64,000 nt of DNA from Paraburkholderia acidipaludis NBRC 101816 (lineage in GTDB: Bacteria; Pseudomonadota; Gammaproteobacteria; Burkholderiales; Burkholderiaceae), in NCBI RefSeq assembly GCF_000684975.1, contig NZ_BAXZ01000017.1, forward strand, positions 134,312-198,311, given 5' to 3'. The notes under the pieces are model-generated. The model saw only the letters and a program-made list of their open reading frames with translations, had not been told where the DNA came from and did not search any database. Shown here one piece after another: positions 34,422-49,529 of this stretch (its first letter is position 1; each line of letters opens with the position of its first letter). Both the position numbers and the translations under genes were made by a program.

Positions 34422-34997
34422 TCAACCGCCGTCGGGCTTTTGCGTCCAATAGAACGGCACGTCGCGACAATACGACGGAATCGTCAGCACATCTTTCACC
34501 GGATCGAACATCAGCGCCTTCTCGTACGCCACCACCTGAATGTGCGGCGAGTCGCCGACGAGGCCCAGATACCACGCGCGCATGATGTTGCCCACCGTGG
34601 TCGCGAGTTCGGGCTGGTCGCTCTTGAGCGCCGCGGTCACGCTGTCCGAAGGCACGCCGCCGTGCCCCTGCAACCAGGTGTTGAGCGCGCCCACGTTCTG
34701 CTCGAACTGGCTGCTCGCGCGCGCAAGCGCCGCGTAGACGCGCTGGCCGAGCGGCTGGTCGAAACCGGTGCGTCCGGTGAGGTGTTGCGAGAGCGCGATG
34801 AAGGCGTCGTAGCCGCTATCGCCGCCGCTGCCGGGCGTCGCGGCGAAAACCCGCGCGAAACCCAACGGCCCGCCGGGACGGCCGGCCATCGTGAAGGCCA
34901 GCGCCGCCGCTGCGGCACAGGCGCCGGTCATGAAGTGCCGGCGGCCGGGCCGATGGCCCGAAGGGGAAGGCGTCCCGTCCTGCGTCACATCTGTCAT
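34422..34997 (-). CDS. Small (gamma) subunit of the FAD dehydrogenase, Tat-exported
   Basis: This 191-residue protein has a twin-arginine leader (PGRRHFMTGACAAAAALAF, Arg19-Arg20). A helical domain follows that matches the gluconate-2-dehydrogenase subunit 3/sorbitol-dehydrogenase small subunit family (FIALSQHLTGRTGFD, then IMRAWYLGLVG and a YEKALMFDP motif). In FAD-glucose dehydrogenase this subunit is the hitch-hiker that carries the flavoprotein across the membrane. GGAG precedes the ATG at 34997. It is the first gene of the three-gene set. Confidence 0.9.
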   Translation of the reverse strand: MTDVTQDGTPSPSGHRPGRRHFMTGACAAAAALAFTMAGRPGGPLGFARVFAATPGSGGDSGYDAFIALSQHLTGRTGFDQPLGQRVYAALARASSQFEQNVGALNTWLQGHGGVPSDSVTAALKSDQPELATTVGNIMRAWYLGLVGDSPHIQVVAYEKALMFDPVKDVLTIPSYCRDVPFYWTQKPDGG

Positions 34998-35117
34998 GCT
35001 TTCTCCAGATGAGTTTCGTGGCGAGCCGGCAGCAAGACGCATGCCGGGTCCGGGGCGATACAGGGGCGATATGAAAAAGTTATCAATCATGCCACGCGCA
35101 CGGATTGCCTTTCCCGA

Positions 35118-35141
35118 TCGCTTTCCGCATCGCTTTCCGCA
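35118..35141. repeat. Tandem 12-base repeat
   Basis: TCGCTTTCCGCA occurs twice in direct tandem at 35118-35129 and 35130-35141, in the 289-base divergent gap between the small-subunit gene and the DUF1345 gene. A degenerate third copy (TGCCTTTCCCGA) precedes it. It may be a regulatory site. The rest of this gap shows only a weak promoter-like TTGATA on the minus strand at 35086-35081. Confidence 0.4.
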
Positions 35142-35286
35142 TGAAAGGCAGCGATAACGCGCCGCGCAAGCAATATAGCCTCTCCTGACCCGATTCGACA
35201 AACCGCTTGCCGCAATTGAGTCTGCAAACGCGCGGTAGAATCCCCGCAACCCGCATGCGACCGAAGCTCGTCAACCCGCTCACGCC

Positions 35287-35943
35287 ATGAACTACATTCC
35301 GCAGGTGTTGCGCAACCGGCCTCACATGATGCTCGGCGTCGCCGCCGGGCTTGTCGTCGGCCTGCTATCTCCCGCCGCGCTCAAGCCTACTGCGCGCGCG
35401 CTGCTCGGCTGGGACGCCGCCATCTGGGTGTACCTCGTCCTCATCTGGATTCACATGGCGCTCGCCACCGAAGGGAGCGTGCGCCGCAATGCGCAGCGTG
35501 AGGACCAGAGCGCCGGCACGGTGCTCTTCGTGATCTGCACGGCGACCGTGGCCAGCATCCTCGCGATCGTGCTGGAGCTCGGCACGACGAAGGACCTCGG
35601 CATCGCCTCGAAGGTGCTGCATTCGGCCATCACCGGCCTCACGCTGATCGGCGCGTGGTTCCTGATCCCGACCATCTTCACGCTGCACTATGCGCGCGTG
35701 TTCTACGGTTCCGATCCGGCCGCGCCCGCGCTCGTCTTTCCCGACCGCGACCTCGCGCCGAATTACTGGGACTTCCTGTACTTTTCGTTCACCATCGCCG
35801 TCGCCTCCCAGACCGCCGACGTCGGCATGCGCGGGCGCAGCGCGCGGCGCAGCGTGCTCGCGCAATCGATCCTGTCGTTCTACTTCAACGTCGCCGTCCT
35901 CGGCCTGTGCGTGAATATCGCGGCCAGCATGGTGGGCGGCTGA
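35287..35943 (+). CDS. DUF1345 membrane protein
   Basis: This 218-residue protein has about five hydrophobic segments. The C-terminal pattern YWDFLYFSFTIAVASQTADVG is the hallmark of DUF1345, an uncharacterised family of inner-membrane proteins. The N-terminus MNYIPQVLRNRPHMMLGV is typical. It stands alone, divergent from the dehydrogenase set and 238 bases before glgE. Confidence 0.88.
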   Translation: MNYIPQVLRNRPHMMLGVAAGLVVGLLSPAALKPTARALLGWDAAIWVYLVLIWIHMALATEGSVRRNAQREDQSAGTVLFVICTATVASILAIVLELGTTKDLGIASKVLHSAITGLTLIGAWFLIPTIFTLHYARVFYGSDPAAPALVFPDRDLAPNYWDFLYFSFTIAVASQTADVGMRGRSARRSVLAQSILSFYFNVAVLGLCVNIAASMVGG

Positions 35944-36181
35944 CCCCGCGCGCGCTTCCCGCACGCCATTGCCCCGCCGTTGGGCATGCCCCTTGCTGAC
36001 CGATGAGCCAGAACGCCAGGCGGCGTTCGCGGTTTGGTTCCGGCCTGCTCTTGCACTACATTGAACAGGACGCGCCGCCGCGAGCGCAGCGCAATCCAAC
36101 GCCGTGGCTCCGGCACCCTCCGGGCAGCGTGATCGCACGAAACAGGCATCCGCGCCGCCCGACGCAACTGGAAGACGACCG

Positions 36182-39100
36182 ATGGAAGCTCCTCACGCCT
36201 ATGCGCCGCGGATCTATTTCGTCCATTCCGTTCTCGTCGGCCCGCTCGACGCGTGGCCCGCGTGCTTTGCCCACGCATCCTCGCTTGGCTTCGACCATGT
36301 GCTGATCGGGGCGCTGTTCGCGCCCGGCTCTTCCGGCGACGGCCGCATCGTCGCCGATCATGGCCGCCTGCATCCCGTCTTCGAAACGTCACAACCGGCC
36401 GACGATGCCGTGCGCACGCTCTGCGCCGCGGCGCGCGAGCGCGGCCTCACGCTGCTCGCCGACCTCACGCTCGACCGCGCCGCCGCGGACGGCACGCTCT
36501 ACGCCGCCCACCCCGAATGGTTCCGCCCGTTCGAGCCCGACGACGCGCGTCTCGATCCGCGGCACGGCCATCGCGAGGCCAACGTCGCCTACGCCGACTT
36601 CGATCGCGCGGGGGCGCCGCTCGCCGCATGGTGGTCTCAGCGGATGACCGAGCTCGTCGGCGCGGGGCTGGGCGGCTTTCGCGTCGACTCTCCGCATCGC
36701 GTGCCGCCGGCGGTGCTGCGCGGCATCTTCGATACCGTGCGCCAGCGCCATCCTGAAACGCGCTGGCTGGCCGCCACACCCGGGCTGGCGCGCGGCGACA
36801 TTGCACGCCTCGAAGGTGTGGGCTTCGACGCCGCCTTCACGTCGCTGCGCTGGTGGGACTTCGCGGCGGGCTGGCTCGCGGAGGAGCACGAGGTGCTGCG
36901 CCATGTGGGTTCGCCGGTGACGTTTCCCGAGGCCCCCTACGGCATACGCTACGCGCACGACCAGGAAGGCGCCGCCGACGCGCGCGCGATCGAGCGCGCG
37001 TACCGGCGCATGCTGCGCACGGCGGCGGCGCTCGGCACCGGCTGGCTCGTGCCGATGGGCTTCGAATACGGCGTGGCCGACGCCACCGTCCACGCCGGCG
37101 GCAGCGCCGCGGCTTACGGCGAAGCGAAAGCGCGCTCGCCGTTCGACCTTTCCGCCGACATCGCCCACGCCAACGCCTTGCAGCGCGAAACCTGGACGCT
37201 GCAGACCAACGGCGAACTGCGCGCGCTGAACGGCCCCGGTGCGCCCGTCGTGGCCCTCTTGCGCGGCGACCGGGCCGACTTGCGCGACGCGGACGACGCC
37301 GTCCTCACGCTCATCAACCCCGCCCTCGCCGCGCCCGTGCGCGTGAAGCTCGCGCACCTGCTCGACGGCGCGCCCGGCAGCTTCACGCGCTTCGCCCCGC
37401 TCGACGCGGAGACGCTGCGCGGCGCACGCACAAGCACGCCGCACGATGCGCTCGCCGTGCCTGAAGCGTTCACGCTGCCGGCCGGCGCATGCTGGATGTT
37501 ACACGCGCTCGCGGCGCCGCACGTGGCGCTCGCGCCGCCCGAAGACGTGGCCAAGGCACCTACGAGCGGTCGCAAGAGTGTCGTAGAAGCGCTCGCCGCC
37601 CCCCGCATTGCGATCGAAAGCGTGAGCCCTTCGGTGGACGAAGGACGCTTCGTGGCAAAACGCACGGCGGGTGAGCGCCTCGAAGTGCGCGCGGCGATCT
37701 TCGCCGACGGCCACGACCGCATCGACGCTGCGATACTCTGGCGCGCCAGCGACGAAACGGCCTGGCACGAAGCGCCGATGCTGCCCGCGCAGCCCCCGGG
37801 CGCCGACATGTGGAGCGGCCACTTCCCGCTCGATCGCGTGGGCCGCTACGAATTCACGGTGATCGCGTGGCGCGACGAATTCGCCTCGCTCGTCGATCAC
37901 GTGCAGAAAAAGCGCGCGGCGAACCAGGACGTCCACCTCGAAATGGAGGAAGCAAGCCGATTGCTCGCACTGGTGCTGGCTTGCGCCGAAACCTCCGACG
38001 CCCCCGACGAAGCCGGCGCGCCCCACGCCGACACCTGCGCGAAACTCGACGCGATCGTGCAGCGCTTCATCGGCGCCGACACCGACACGCGCTGCGCGCT
38101 GCTCGCCGCGCCCGCCACGGCGGCGGCCGTGCGCGCCGCGCGTCATCGCCCGTTCCTCTCGCGCGACGACCATGTCCGGCGCGTGGACGCCGAGCGCCGC
38201 GAAGCACGCTTCGCGAGCTGGTACGAGATCTTCCCGCGCTCGATGAGCGACGACGAAGCGCGCCACGGCACCTTCGACGACGTGATCGCGAAGCTGCCGC
38301 GCATCCGCGACATGGGCTTTACCGTGCTGTACTTCCCGCCGATCCACCCCATCGGCCTCGCCAACCGCAAGGGCCGCAACAACGCGCTCACGGCGCAACC
38401 CGGCGACGTGGGCAGCCCCTATGCGATCGGCGCGGCCGAAGGCGGCCACACGGCCATTCATCCGCAGCTGGGCACGCTCGAAGACTTCCGGCGCATGCTG
38501 GCCGCCGCGCACGAACATGGCCTCGAAATCGCGCTCGACTTCGCGATCCAGTGCTCGCCCGACCATCCCTGGCTGAAGGCGCACCCCGGCTGGTTCGCGT
38601 GGCGCCCGGACGGTTCGCTGCGCTACGCGGAAAATCCGCCGAAGAAGTACCAGGACATCGTGAATCCCGAGTTCTACGCTCACGATTCGAAGCCCGACCT
38701 GTGGCTCGCGCTGCGCGACGCGATCCTCTTCTGGGTGAACCAGGGCGTGCGCATTTTTCGTGTCGACAATCCGCATACCAAACCGCTGCCGTTCTGGGAA
38801 TGGATGATCGCCGACGTGCGCGCGCGCCATCCCGACACGATTTTCCTCTCCGAAGCCTTCACGCGGCCGCGCCTCATGTACCGGCTCGCCAAGCTCGGCT
38901 TTTCGCAGTCGTACACGTACTTCACCTGGCGCGAGAGCAAACGCGACTTCACCGAGTACCTCACGGAACTGACGCAGCCGCCCGTGCGCGACTTCTATCG
39001 CCCGAATTTTTTCGTCAACACGCCCGACATCAATCCGCGCCATCTGCAGAGCGGCGCGCGCGCGAGCTTCCTGATCCGCGCGGCGCTGGCCGCGACGCTC

Positions 39101-39685
39101 TCGGGCCTGTGGGGTGTCTATTGCGGCTTCGAGCTCTGCGAGGGCCGCGCGCTGCCGGGCAGCGAAGAATATCTGGACTCCGAAAAGTATCAATTACGCG
39201 CATGGGACTGGGACCGGCGCGGCAACATCGTGGCCGAAATCGCCGCGCTCAACCGCGTCCGGCGTGCGAACCCCGCGCTGCAGACGCATCTGGGCGTGAC
39301 CTTTCTCGATGCGCGCAACGATCAGATCCTCTGCTTCGAGAAAGCCACGCCCGCGCGCGACAACGTCGTGATCGTCGCGATCAGCTTCGACCCCTATGGC
39401 GAGCAGGGCGCGGACTTCGAATTGTCGTGGCAGACCTTCCAGCACTGGCGCATCGACGACGGCGCGCCGCTCGCCGTGACCGACGAGCTGAGCGGCGAGC
39501 GCTTCGCGTGGCACGGCCGCTGGCAGCACGTGCGTCTCGATCCCCACGCGCGGCCGTTTGTGATCTGGCGCATCGAACCCGCGCGCGGCCTGCCGCGCGA
39601 AGAGCCGCCTCCCGAAGCGGACGAGACGCACATCGAGGGCCATCCCGAACTCGACGCGGACTTCCCGCCCGGAGGAGCGACATGA
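36182..39685 (+). CDS. glgE: GlgE alpha-1,4-glucan:maltose-1-phosphate maltosyltransferase with extra N-terminal GH13-like domain
   Basis: This 1167-residue protein extends alpha-glucan with maltosyl units from maltose-1-phosphate. The C-terminal two thirds are a normal GlgE: an N-terminal DUF3416-like beta domain (from about residue 480) and a GH13_3 barrel. The nucleophile is Asp862 in FRVDNPHTKP and the acid/base is Glu891 in LSEAFTRP. The first 450 residues are a second GH13-like barrel with FRVDSPHRVP at Asp169, but the position at the same +29 spacing is Ala198 (LAATPG), so it is probably non-catalytic. GGAAG precedes the ATG at 36182. The stop overlaps the treS start (ATGA). Confidence 0.92.
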   Translation: MEAPHAYAPRIYFVHSVLVGPLDAWPACFAHASSLGFDHVLIGALFAPGSSGDGRIVADHGRLHPVFETSQPADDAVRTLCAAARERGLTLLADLTLDRAAADGTLYAAHPEWFRPFEPDDARLDPRHGHREANVAYADFDRAGAPLAAWWSQRMTELVGAGLGGFRVDSPHRVPPAVLRGIFDTVRQRHPETRWLAATPGLARGDIARLEGVGFDAAFTSLRWWDFAAGWLAEEHEVLRHVGSPVTFPEAPYGIRYAHDQEGAADARAIERAYRRMLRTAAALGTGWLVPMGFEYGVADATVHAGGSAAAYGEAKARSPFDLSADIAHANALQRETWTLQTNGELRALNGPGAPVVALLRGDRADLRDADDAVLTLINPALAAPVRVKLAHLLDGAPGSFTRFAPLDAETLRGARTSTPHDALAVPEAFTLPAGACWMLHALAAPHVALAPPEDVAKAPTSGRKSVVEALAAPRIAIESVSPSVDEGRFVAKRTAGERLEVRAAIFADGHDRIDAAILWRASDETAWHEAPMLPAQPPGADMWSGHFPLDRVGRYEFTVIAWRDEFASLVDHVQKKRAANQDVHLEMEEASRLLALVLACAETSDAPDEAGAPHADTCAKLDAIVQRFIGADTDTRCALLAAPATAAAVRAARHRPFLSRDDHVRRVDAERREARFASWYEIFPRSMSDDEARHGTFDDVIAKLPRIRDMGFTVLYFPPIHPIGLANRKGRNNALTAQPGDVGSPYAIGAAEGGHTAIHPQLGTLEDFRRMLAAAHEHGLEIALDFAIQCSPDHPWLKAHPGWFAWRPDGSLRYAENPPKKYQDIVNPEFYAHDSKPDLWLALRDAILFWVNQGVRIFRVDNPHTKPLPFWEWMIADVRARHPDTIFLSEAFTRPRLMYRLAKLGFSQSYTYFTWRESKRDFTEYLTELTQPPVRDFYRPNFFVNTPDINPRHLQSGARASFLIRAALAATLSGLWGVYCGFELCEGRALPGSEEYLDSEKYQLRAWDWDRRGNIVAEIAALNRVRRANPALQTHLGVTFLDARNDQILCFEKATPARDNVVIVAISFDPYGEQGADFELSWQTFQHWRIDDGAPLAVTDELSGERFAWHGRWQHVRLDPHARPFVIWRIEPARGLPREEPPPEADETHIEGHPELDADFPPGGAT

Positions 39686-42600
39686 AACGCGATCCCGCTT
39701 CCCACGAATCGCAAACGCACGAGGACGACGGCGCGCACGGCGCAGCCATCGCCCAGCGGCGCGGCAAGGCCTCGCTGCTCACGGACGATCCGCTCTGGTA
39801 CAAGGACGCGGTGATCTACCAGGTGCATGTCAAGTCGTTCTACGACGCGAACAACGACGGCGTAGGCGATTTCCCGGGCCTGCTCGCGAAGCTCGACTAC
39901 ATCGCGGGGCTCGGCGTGACGGCGATCTGGCTGCTGCCGTTCTACCCTTCACCGCGCCGCGACGACGGCTACGACATCGCCGACTACCGCAACGTGCACC
40001 CGGACTACGGCCAGCTCGCCGACGTGCGCCGCTTCATTCAGGAAGCGCATGCGCGCGGCATCCGCGTGATCACCGAACTCGTCATCAATCACACGTCCGA
40101 CCAGCACCCGTGGTTTCAGCGCGCGCGCCGCGCGAAGCCGGGCTCGAATCATCGCAACTACTACGTGTGGTCCGATACCGACACGAAGTACAAAGACACG
40201 CGCATCATCTTCATCGACACGGAACCCTCGAACTGGACCCACGATCCTGTTGCAGGCGCGTATTACTGGCACCGCTTCTATTCGCACCAGCCCGACCTGA
40301 ACTTCGACAATCCGGCCGTGCTGCGCGAGGTGCTGCAAGTCATGCGCTTCTGGCTCGACATGGGCATCGACGGGCTGCGCCTCGACGCCGTGCCGTACCT
40401 CGTCGAGCGCGAGGGCACCAACAACGAGAATCTGCCGGAAACGCACGCGATCCTCAAGCAGATCCGCGCGACCATCGACGCGCACTACCCCAACCGCATG
40501 CTGCTTGCCGAGGCGAACCAGTGGCCGGAAGATGTGCAGGAGTACTTCGGCAACGAGGACGAATGCCACATGGCGTTCCACTTCCCGCTGATGCCGCGCC
40601 TTTACATGGCGATCGCGAGCGAAGACCGCTTTCCGATCATCGACATCATGAAGCAGACGCCGGATTTGCCGGAGAGCTGCCAGTGGGCGGTTTTCCTGCG
40701 CAATCACGACGAACTCACGCTGGAAATGGTTACGGACTCCGAACGCGACTATCTCTGGAACACCTACGCAAGCGACCGGCGCGCGCGCCTGAACCTCGGC
40801 ATCCGCCGGCGCCTCGCGCCGCTCATGGAGCGCGACCGCCGCCGCATCGAACTGATCAACTCGCTGCTGCTTTCGATGCCGGGCACGCCGGTCATCTACT
40901 ACGGCGACGAACTCGGCATGGGCGACAACATTCACCTGGGCGATCGCGACGGCGTGCGCACGCCGATGCAATGGTCGTCCGACCGCAACGGCGGCTTCTC
41001 GCGCGCCGACCCGGAGCAGCTCGTGCTGCCCCCGCTCATGGGCTCGCTCTACGGCTACGACGCGATCAACGTGGAGGCGCAGAACCGCGATCCGCATTCG
41101 CTGCTCAACTGGACCCGGCGCATGCTGGCCACGCGCCGCGCGAAGCAGACCTTCGGCCGCGGCACGATCCGCTTTCTGCGCCCGGCCAACCGCAAGATCC
41201 TCGCGTACCTGCGCGAGATGCCGGGCGAAGCGCCGATCCTGTGCGTGGCGAATCTCTCTCGCGCGCCGCAGGCCGTGGAGCTCGACCTCTCCGAATACGC
41301 CGGCACGTCCCCCGTCGAAATGACGGCCGACTCGGTGTTTCCGCCCATCGGCCAGTTGCCGTATCTGCTGACGTTCCCGCCCTACGGCTTCCTGTGGTTC
41401 CTGCTGTGCCCGGGCAACGAGCGCCCCGCGTGGAGCCAGCCCGTTTCCGAACAGTTGCCGGAATTCGTCACGGTCGTGATCCGCGAAGGGCAGGCCGGGC
41501 CGACACCGGAGAACGTGCGCCTGCTCGAATCGGAAGTGCTGCCCTCGTGGCTCTCGCGGCGGCGCTGGTTCGCCTCGAAAGACAAGGCGCTCAAGGGCGT
41601 GCGCCTCGCCGCGCTCACCACGATCCACGGCGCCGGCTTCGCCTTCACGGAAATCGAGGCCCAGCTTGCGGACGGCGCGAGCGAGCGTTACGTACTGCCT
41701 ATCGCCATCACCTGGGGCACGGACACCACGACGCCGCTGCATATCCAGCTCGCGCTCTCGCGCGTGCGCCGCGGCCGCACGGTGGGCTATCTGACCGACG
41801 CGTTCTCGCTGCCGTGGTTCGCCTACGGCGTGCTGCGCAAGCTGCACGAACATGCGGCGGTGACCACCGTGCAGCAGAGCGTGATCCACTTCCGCTCCTC
41901 CGACCTGCTCGACGCGCTCGACCTGGGCGAAACGCCCGAGATCCGCTGGCTTGCCGCCGAGCAGAGCAACAGCTCGCTCGTGATCGCGGAAGCGCTCGTG
42001 CTCAAGCTCGTGCGGCGCCTGCTGCCCGGCGTGCATCCCGAAGTGGAAATGTGCCGCTACCTGACGCAGCTCGGCTATGCGAACACGGCGCCGCTCTATG
42101 GCGAAGTGGTGCGCGTCGATCCGGAGGGCGTGCCGCACACGCTCGCGATCCTGCAAGGCTATATCGACAATCAGGGCGATGCGTGGGACTGGGCGCTCGG
42201 CTACCTGCGCCGCACGATCGACGAACTGGCGCTCGCCGTGGACGACGGCGGCGCCGACCAGGCACACGAAGAAGAAGCGCTACAGAACTACGGCACGATG
42301 ATCGGCATTATCGGCAAGCGGCTTGGCGAGCTGCACGTGGCGCTCGCCACGCCCACCGACAATCCGGCCTTCGCTCCCGTCGAGGCCGCCCGCGACGATA
42401 TCCGCCACTGGATCGCCGACACGAAGAGCATGCTGATCGAAGCGCTCGACATCGTCGAGCGACAGACGTCGAGCGACGTGCATGCGCATCCGCTCGACGA
42501 CGACACCCGCGAGCTCGCCTTCGGCCTGCTCGCGCGCCGCGATGCGCTGATCGCGGCGGTGGAGCATCTCGTGCCGCTCGACGCCGCCGCGTGGCGCATC

Positions 42601-43087
42601 CGCATTCACGGCGACTTCCATCTGGGCCAGGTGCTGATCGCGCAAGGCGACGCGTGGCTGATCGACTTCGAAGGCGAACCCGCGCGGCCGCTTGCGTACC
42701 GGCGCGCGAAAGCGTGCTCGCTGCGCGACGTGGCAGGCCTGCTCCGTTCGCTCTCCTATGCAGGCGCGGCCGCGCAGTCGACCACCGAAAGCGCGCCGCA
42801 GCAGACGGCCGACCGCAAGCGCACGCTGTTCGAGCGCTTTCGAGGCCAGGCGGTCGAGTCCTTCCTGAGCCAGTATCGCGCCGCCGTGGCCGACGCGCCG
42901 CAGCCCCTCGTGAGCGCGACGCACGAACAGGCGCTGCTCGACCTGTTCCTGATCGAGAAGGCCGCTTACGAGATCCGTTACGAAGCCGCCAACCGGCCCA
43001 GCTGGCTCGGGCTGCCGATACGCGGCCTCGCCGCGATCGCCGGCCGCGTGCTGGGTCCGACCGGCGCACCGGCCCCGGGAGGCGCTC

Positions 43088-43095
<8 letters not shown>
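39682..43095 (+). CDS. treS: Trehalose synthase-maltokinase fusion (TreS-Mak/Pep2)
   Basis: This 1137-residue bifunctional protein couples trehalose-maltose isomerisation to maltose-1-phosphate formation for GlgE. The N-terminal TreS (about residues 30-590) has MGIDGLRLDAVPYL (nucleophile Asp), LLAEANQWPEDV (acid/base Glu) and FLRNHDELTLEM. The C-terminal kinase (about 610-1120) has the APH-like loop IHGDFHLGQVLI and metal-binding WLIDFEGEPARP. A strong GGAGGAG precedes the ATG, which overlaps the glgE stop. The end overlaps glgB by eight bases. Fusion fixes the two activities at equal amounts. Confidence 0.95.
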
Positions 43096-45304
<2,209 letters not shown>

Positions 45305-45379
45305 AGCCAGCGGCTGCTGACGCCGCGAACAACCTCAGGATTCCGATGCAATACGAAGGAATAAAAGCGGAGCATCGCC

Positions 45380-47587
<2,208 letters not shown>

Positions 47588-47612
47588 CACCGGCCAGAAA
47601 CAGGAACTCGTC

Positions 47613-49529
47613 ATGTCCTCGACCTCACACGATCCGCACGCCCGGCGTTACGCGCATTGCCTGCCGTTCGGCGCGCAATTGACCGGGGCGGCGCGCGCGC
47701 AGCCGCACACGCGCTTTCGCTTCTGGGCGCCGTCTTGCACGACGGTCCAGGTGGTCTTCGAAAACGCGGCCGAAGGCGGTGCGCCGCCCGCACCGCTCGA
47801 CATGGCGCCCGCGGGCAACGGCTGGTTCGAAGCCGAGGCGCCGTGCGGCGCCGGCACGCTCTACCGCTACCGCATCGACGGCGGCCAGGCGGTGCCCGAT
47901 CCCGCGTCGCGCTTTCAGCCCCAAGGCGTACACGGCCCGAGCGAGGTGCTCGATCCGCGCGCCTACGCATGGCGGCATACGCACTGGCGCGGCCGGCCCT
48001 GGGAAGAAACGGTGCTTTACGAACTGCACGTGGGCGCGCTGGGCGGCTATCGGGGCGTGACCGAACGGCTGCCGGCGCTGGCCAGCCTCGGCGTGACGGC
48101 CGTCGAACTGATGCCGCTGAACGACTATGCGGGCGAGCGCGGCTGGGGCTATGACGGCGTGCTGCCCTATGCGCCGCACGCGGCCTACGGGAGTCCTGAC
48201 GAACTGAAAGCGCTCGTCGATACCGCGCATGGTCTCGGTCTGCAGGTTTTCATCGACGTCGTCTACAACCACTTCGGCCCCGACGGCAACTGGCTCGGCC
48301 AGTACGCGAAGCCGTTTTTCCGCGCGGGCACGAAAACGCCGTGGGGCGACGCGCTCGACTTCGACCGCTTCGAAGTGCGCGACTTCTTCTGCGACAACGC
48401 GCTGTACTGGCTCTCGGAGTATCGCTTCGACGGCCTGCGCATCGACGCCGCGCACGCCATCGGCAACGTGCACTGGCTGCGCGAATTGTCCGACCACGTC
48501 CATGCGCGCGTGGAGCCCGACCGTCACGTGCATCTGGTGCTGGAGAACGAGCACAACGCGGCCAATCTGCTGGAGGCCCACTTCGACGCGCAATGGAACG
48601 ACGACGCGCATCACGCGCTGCATGTGCTGTTGACGGGCGAGAGCGAAGGCTACTACCGCGCGTTCACGAAACATCCCATCCGTCTGCTGGCGCGCGTGCT
48701 GGCAGAGGGCTTCGCCTACCAGGGCGAGGCTTCGCCGGTGCACGGCGGCAAGCCGCGCGGCGAGGCGAGCGCGCATCTGCCGCCCACCGCGTTCGTGACC
48801 TTTCTGCAGAACCACGACCAGATCGGCAACCGCGCCTTCGGCGAGCGCTTGCGCACCCTCTGCCGCAACGACGACGCCCTGCGCGCGGCCACGGCGCTGT
48901 ATCTGCTCACGCCGCAGATTCCCATGCTGTTCATGGACGAGGAATACGGCTCGACGCAGCCCTTCCAGTACTTCACGGCCTATACGGGCCAGCTCGCCGA
49001 TGCGGTGCGCGAGGGGCGCCGCCGCGAATTCGCGGCATTCAGCGCGTTTACCGACCCCGCACGGCGCGAACAGATTCCCGATCCTAACGATCCGCGGACG
49101 TTCGCGAATTCGTCGCCGGCGCTCGACACCCGTCTCGACGGTGAGCGGTCCGAATGGATGCACTTCTACAAGTCGGCGCTTGCGGTGCGCGCGCATCTCC
49201 TGATGCCGCGCCTCGCCCACGCGCGCGCGCTCGACGCAACCGTGCTGGCCGACGACGCGGGCAACGACCTCGCGGCGCTCGTCGCGCGCTGGCGCCTCGG
49301 CGACCACGTGGTGCTGACGATCGCGCTGAATCTCGGCCACGAGGGCGTGCGGCTCGAACCGGAACCCGAAGGCATGGTGGTCTTCGAAACGCCGCCGCGC
49401 GCGCGCGACCGCATCGCAAACGGCGTGCTCACCGAGCACGCCTGCGTGGCGTGGCTCACCGGCGACGTGCCCGAGTACGCACGCCTTCACGATGCGCTCG
49501 CCGTGCCGCGCGAGGAGCCGCGCGCATGA
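47613..49529 (+). CDS. treZ: Malto-oligosyltrehalose trehalohydrolase
   Basis: This 638-residue GH13_10 enzyme releases trehalose from the reducing-end unit made by TreY. It shows an N-terminal beta domain (FRFWAPSCTTVQVVFE), YRFDGLRIDAAHAIGN (nucleophile), HLVLENEHNAANL (acid/base) and FLQNHDQIGNRAFG. AGGA is upstream of the ATG at 47613. The stop overlaps malQ (ATGA). A single transcript with glgX, malQ and treY is likely. Confidence 0.95.
   Translation: MSSTSHDPHARRYAHCLPFGAQLTGAARAQPHTRFRFWAPSCTTVQVVFENAAEGGAPPAPLDMAPAGNGWFEAEAPCGAGTLYRYRIDGGQAVPDPASRFQPQGVHGPSEVLDPRAYAWRHTHWRGRPWEETVLYELHVGALGGYRGVTERLPALASLGVTAVELMPLNDYAGERGWGYDGVLPYAPHAAYGSPDELKALVDTAHGLGLQVFIDVVYNHFGPDGNWLGQYAKPFFRAGTKTPWGDALDFDRFEVRDFFCDNALYWLSEYRFDGLRIDAAHAIGNVHWLRELSDHVHARVEPDRHVHLVLENEHNAANLLEAHFDAQWNDDAHHALHVLLTGESEGYYRAFTKHPIRLLARVLAEGFAYQGEASPVHGGKPRGEASAHLPPTAFVTFLQNHDQIGNRAFGERLRTLCRNDDALRAATALYLLTPQIPMLFMDEEYGSTQPFQYFTAYTGQLADAVREGRRREFAAFSAFTDPARREQIPDPNDPRTFANSSPALDTRLDGERSEWMHFYKSALAVRAHLLMPRLAHARALDATVLADDAGNDLAALVARWRLGDHVVLTIALNLGHEGVRLEPEPEGMVVFETPPRARDRIANGVLTEHACVAWLTGDVPEYARLHDALAVPREEPRA

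Noticed and set aside
35058..35086. TTGATA and TGTATC as promoter of the dehydrogenase small-subunit gene (minus strand)
   Set aside because: The -10 matches the consensus at only about three of six positions. Too weak to list as a feature.
36003..36305. Arg-rich 100-codon plus-strand frame overlapping the glgE start
   Set aside because: No recognisable domain or ribosome site; two thirds of it overlaps or abuts glgE in another frame.
36182..37600. N-terminal GH13-like region of GlgE as a separate upstream gene
   Set aside because: The frame is continuous, with no stop or internal ribosome site before the GlgE core; it is a domain of one protein.
37810..39681. Open frame running in phase upstream of treS-mak, giving an apparent 1761-residue protein
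   Set aside because: It is an overlap in another frame of glgE, Arg-rich and without domain sense. The strong GGAGGAG and ATG at 39682 mark the true start.
39949..42267. Long antisense open frame (772 codons) opposite treS-mak
   Set aside because: Arg/His/Val-rich mirror of a real high-GC gene, no motif; third-position GC bias keeps the opposite strand open. The same applies to long antisense frames at 3445-5187, 8895-11351, 11137-13944, 43391-45235, 47625-49724, 49487-51343 and 51925-54006.
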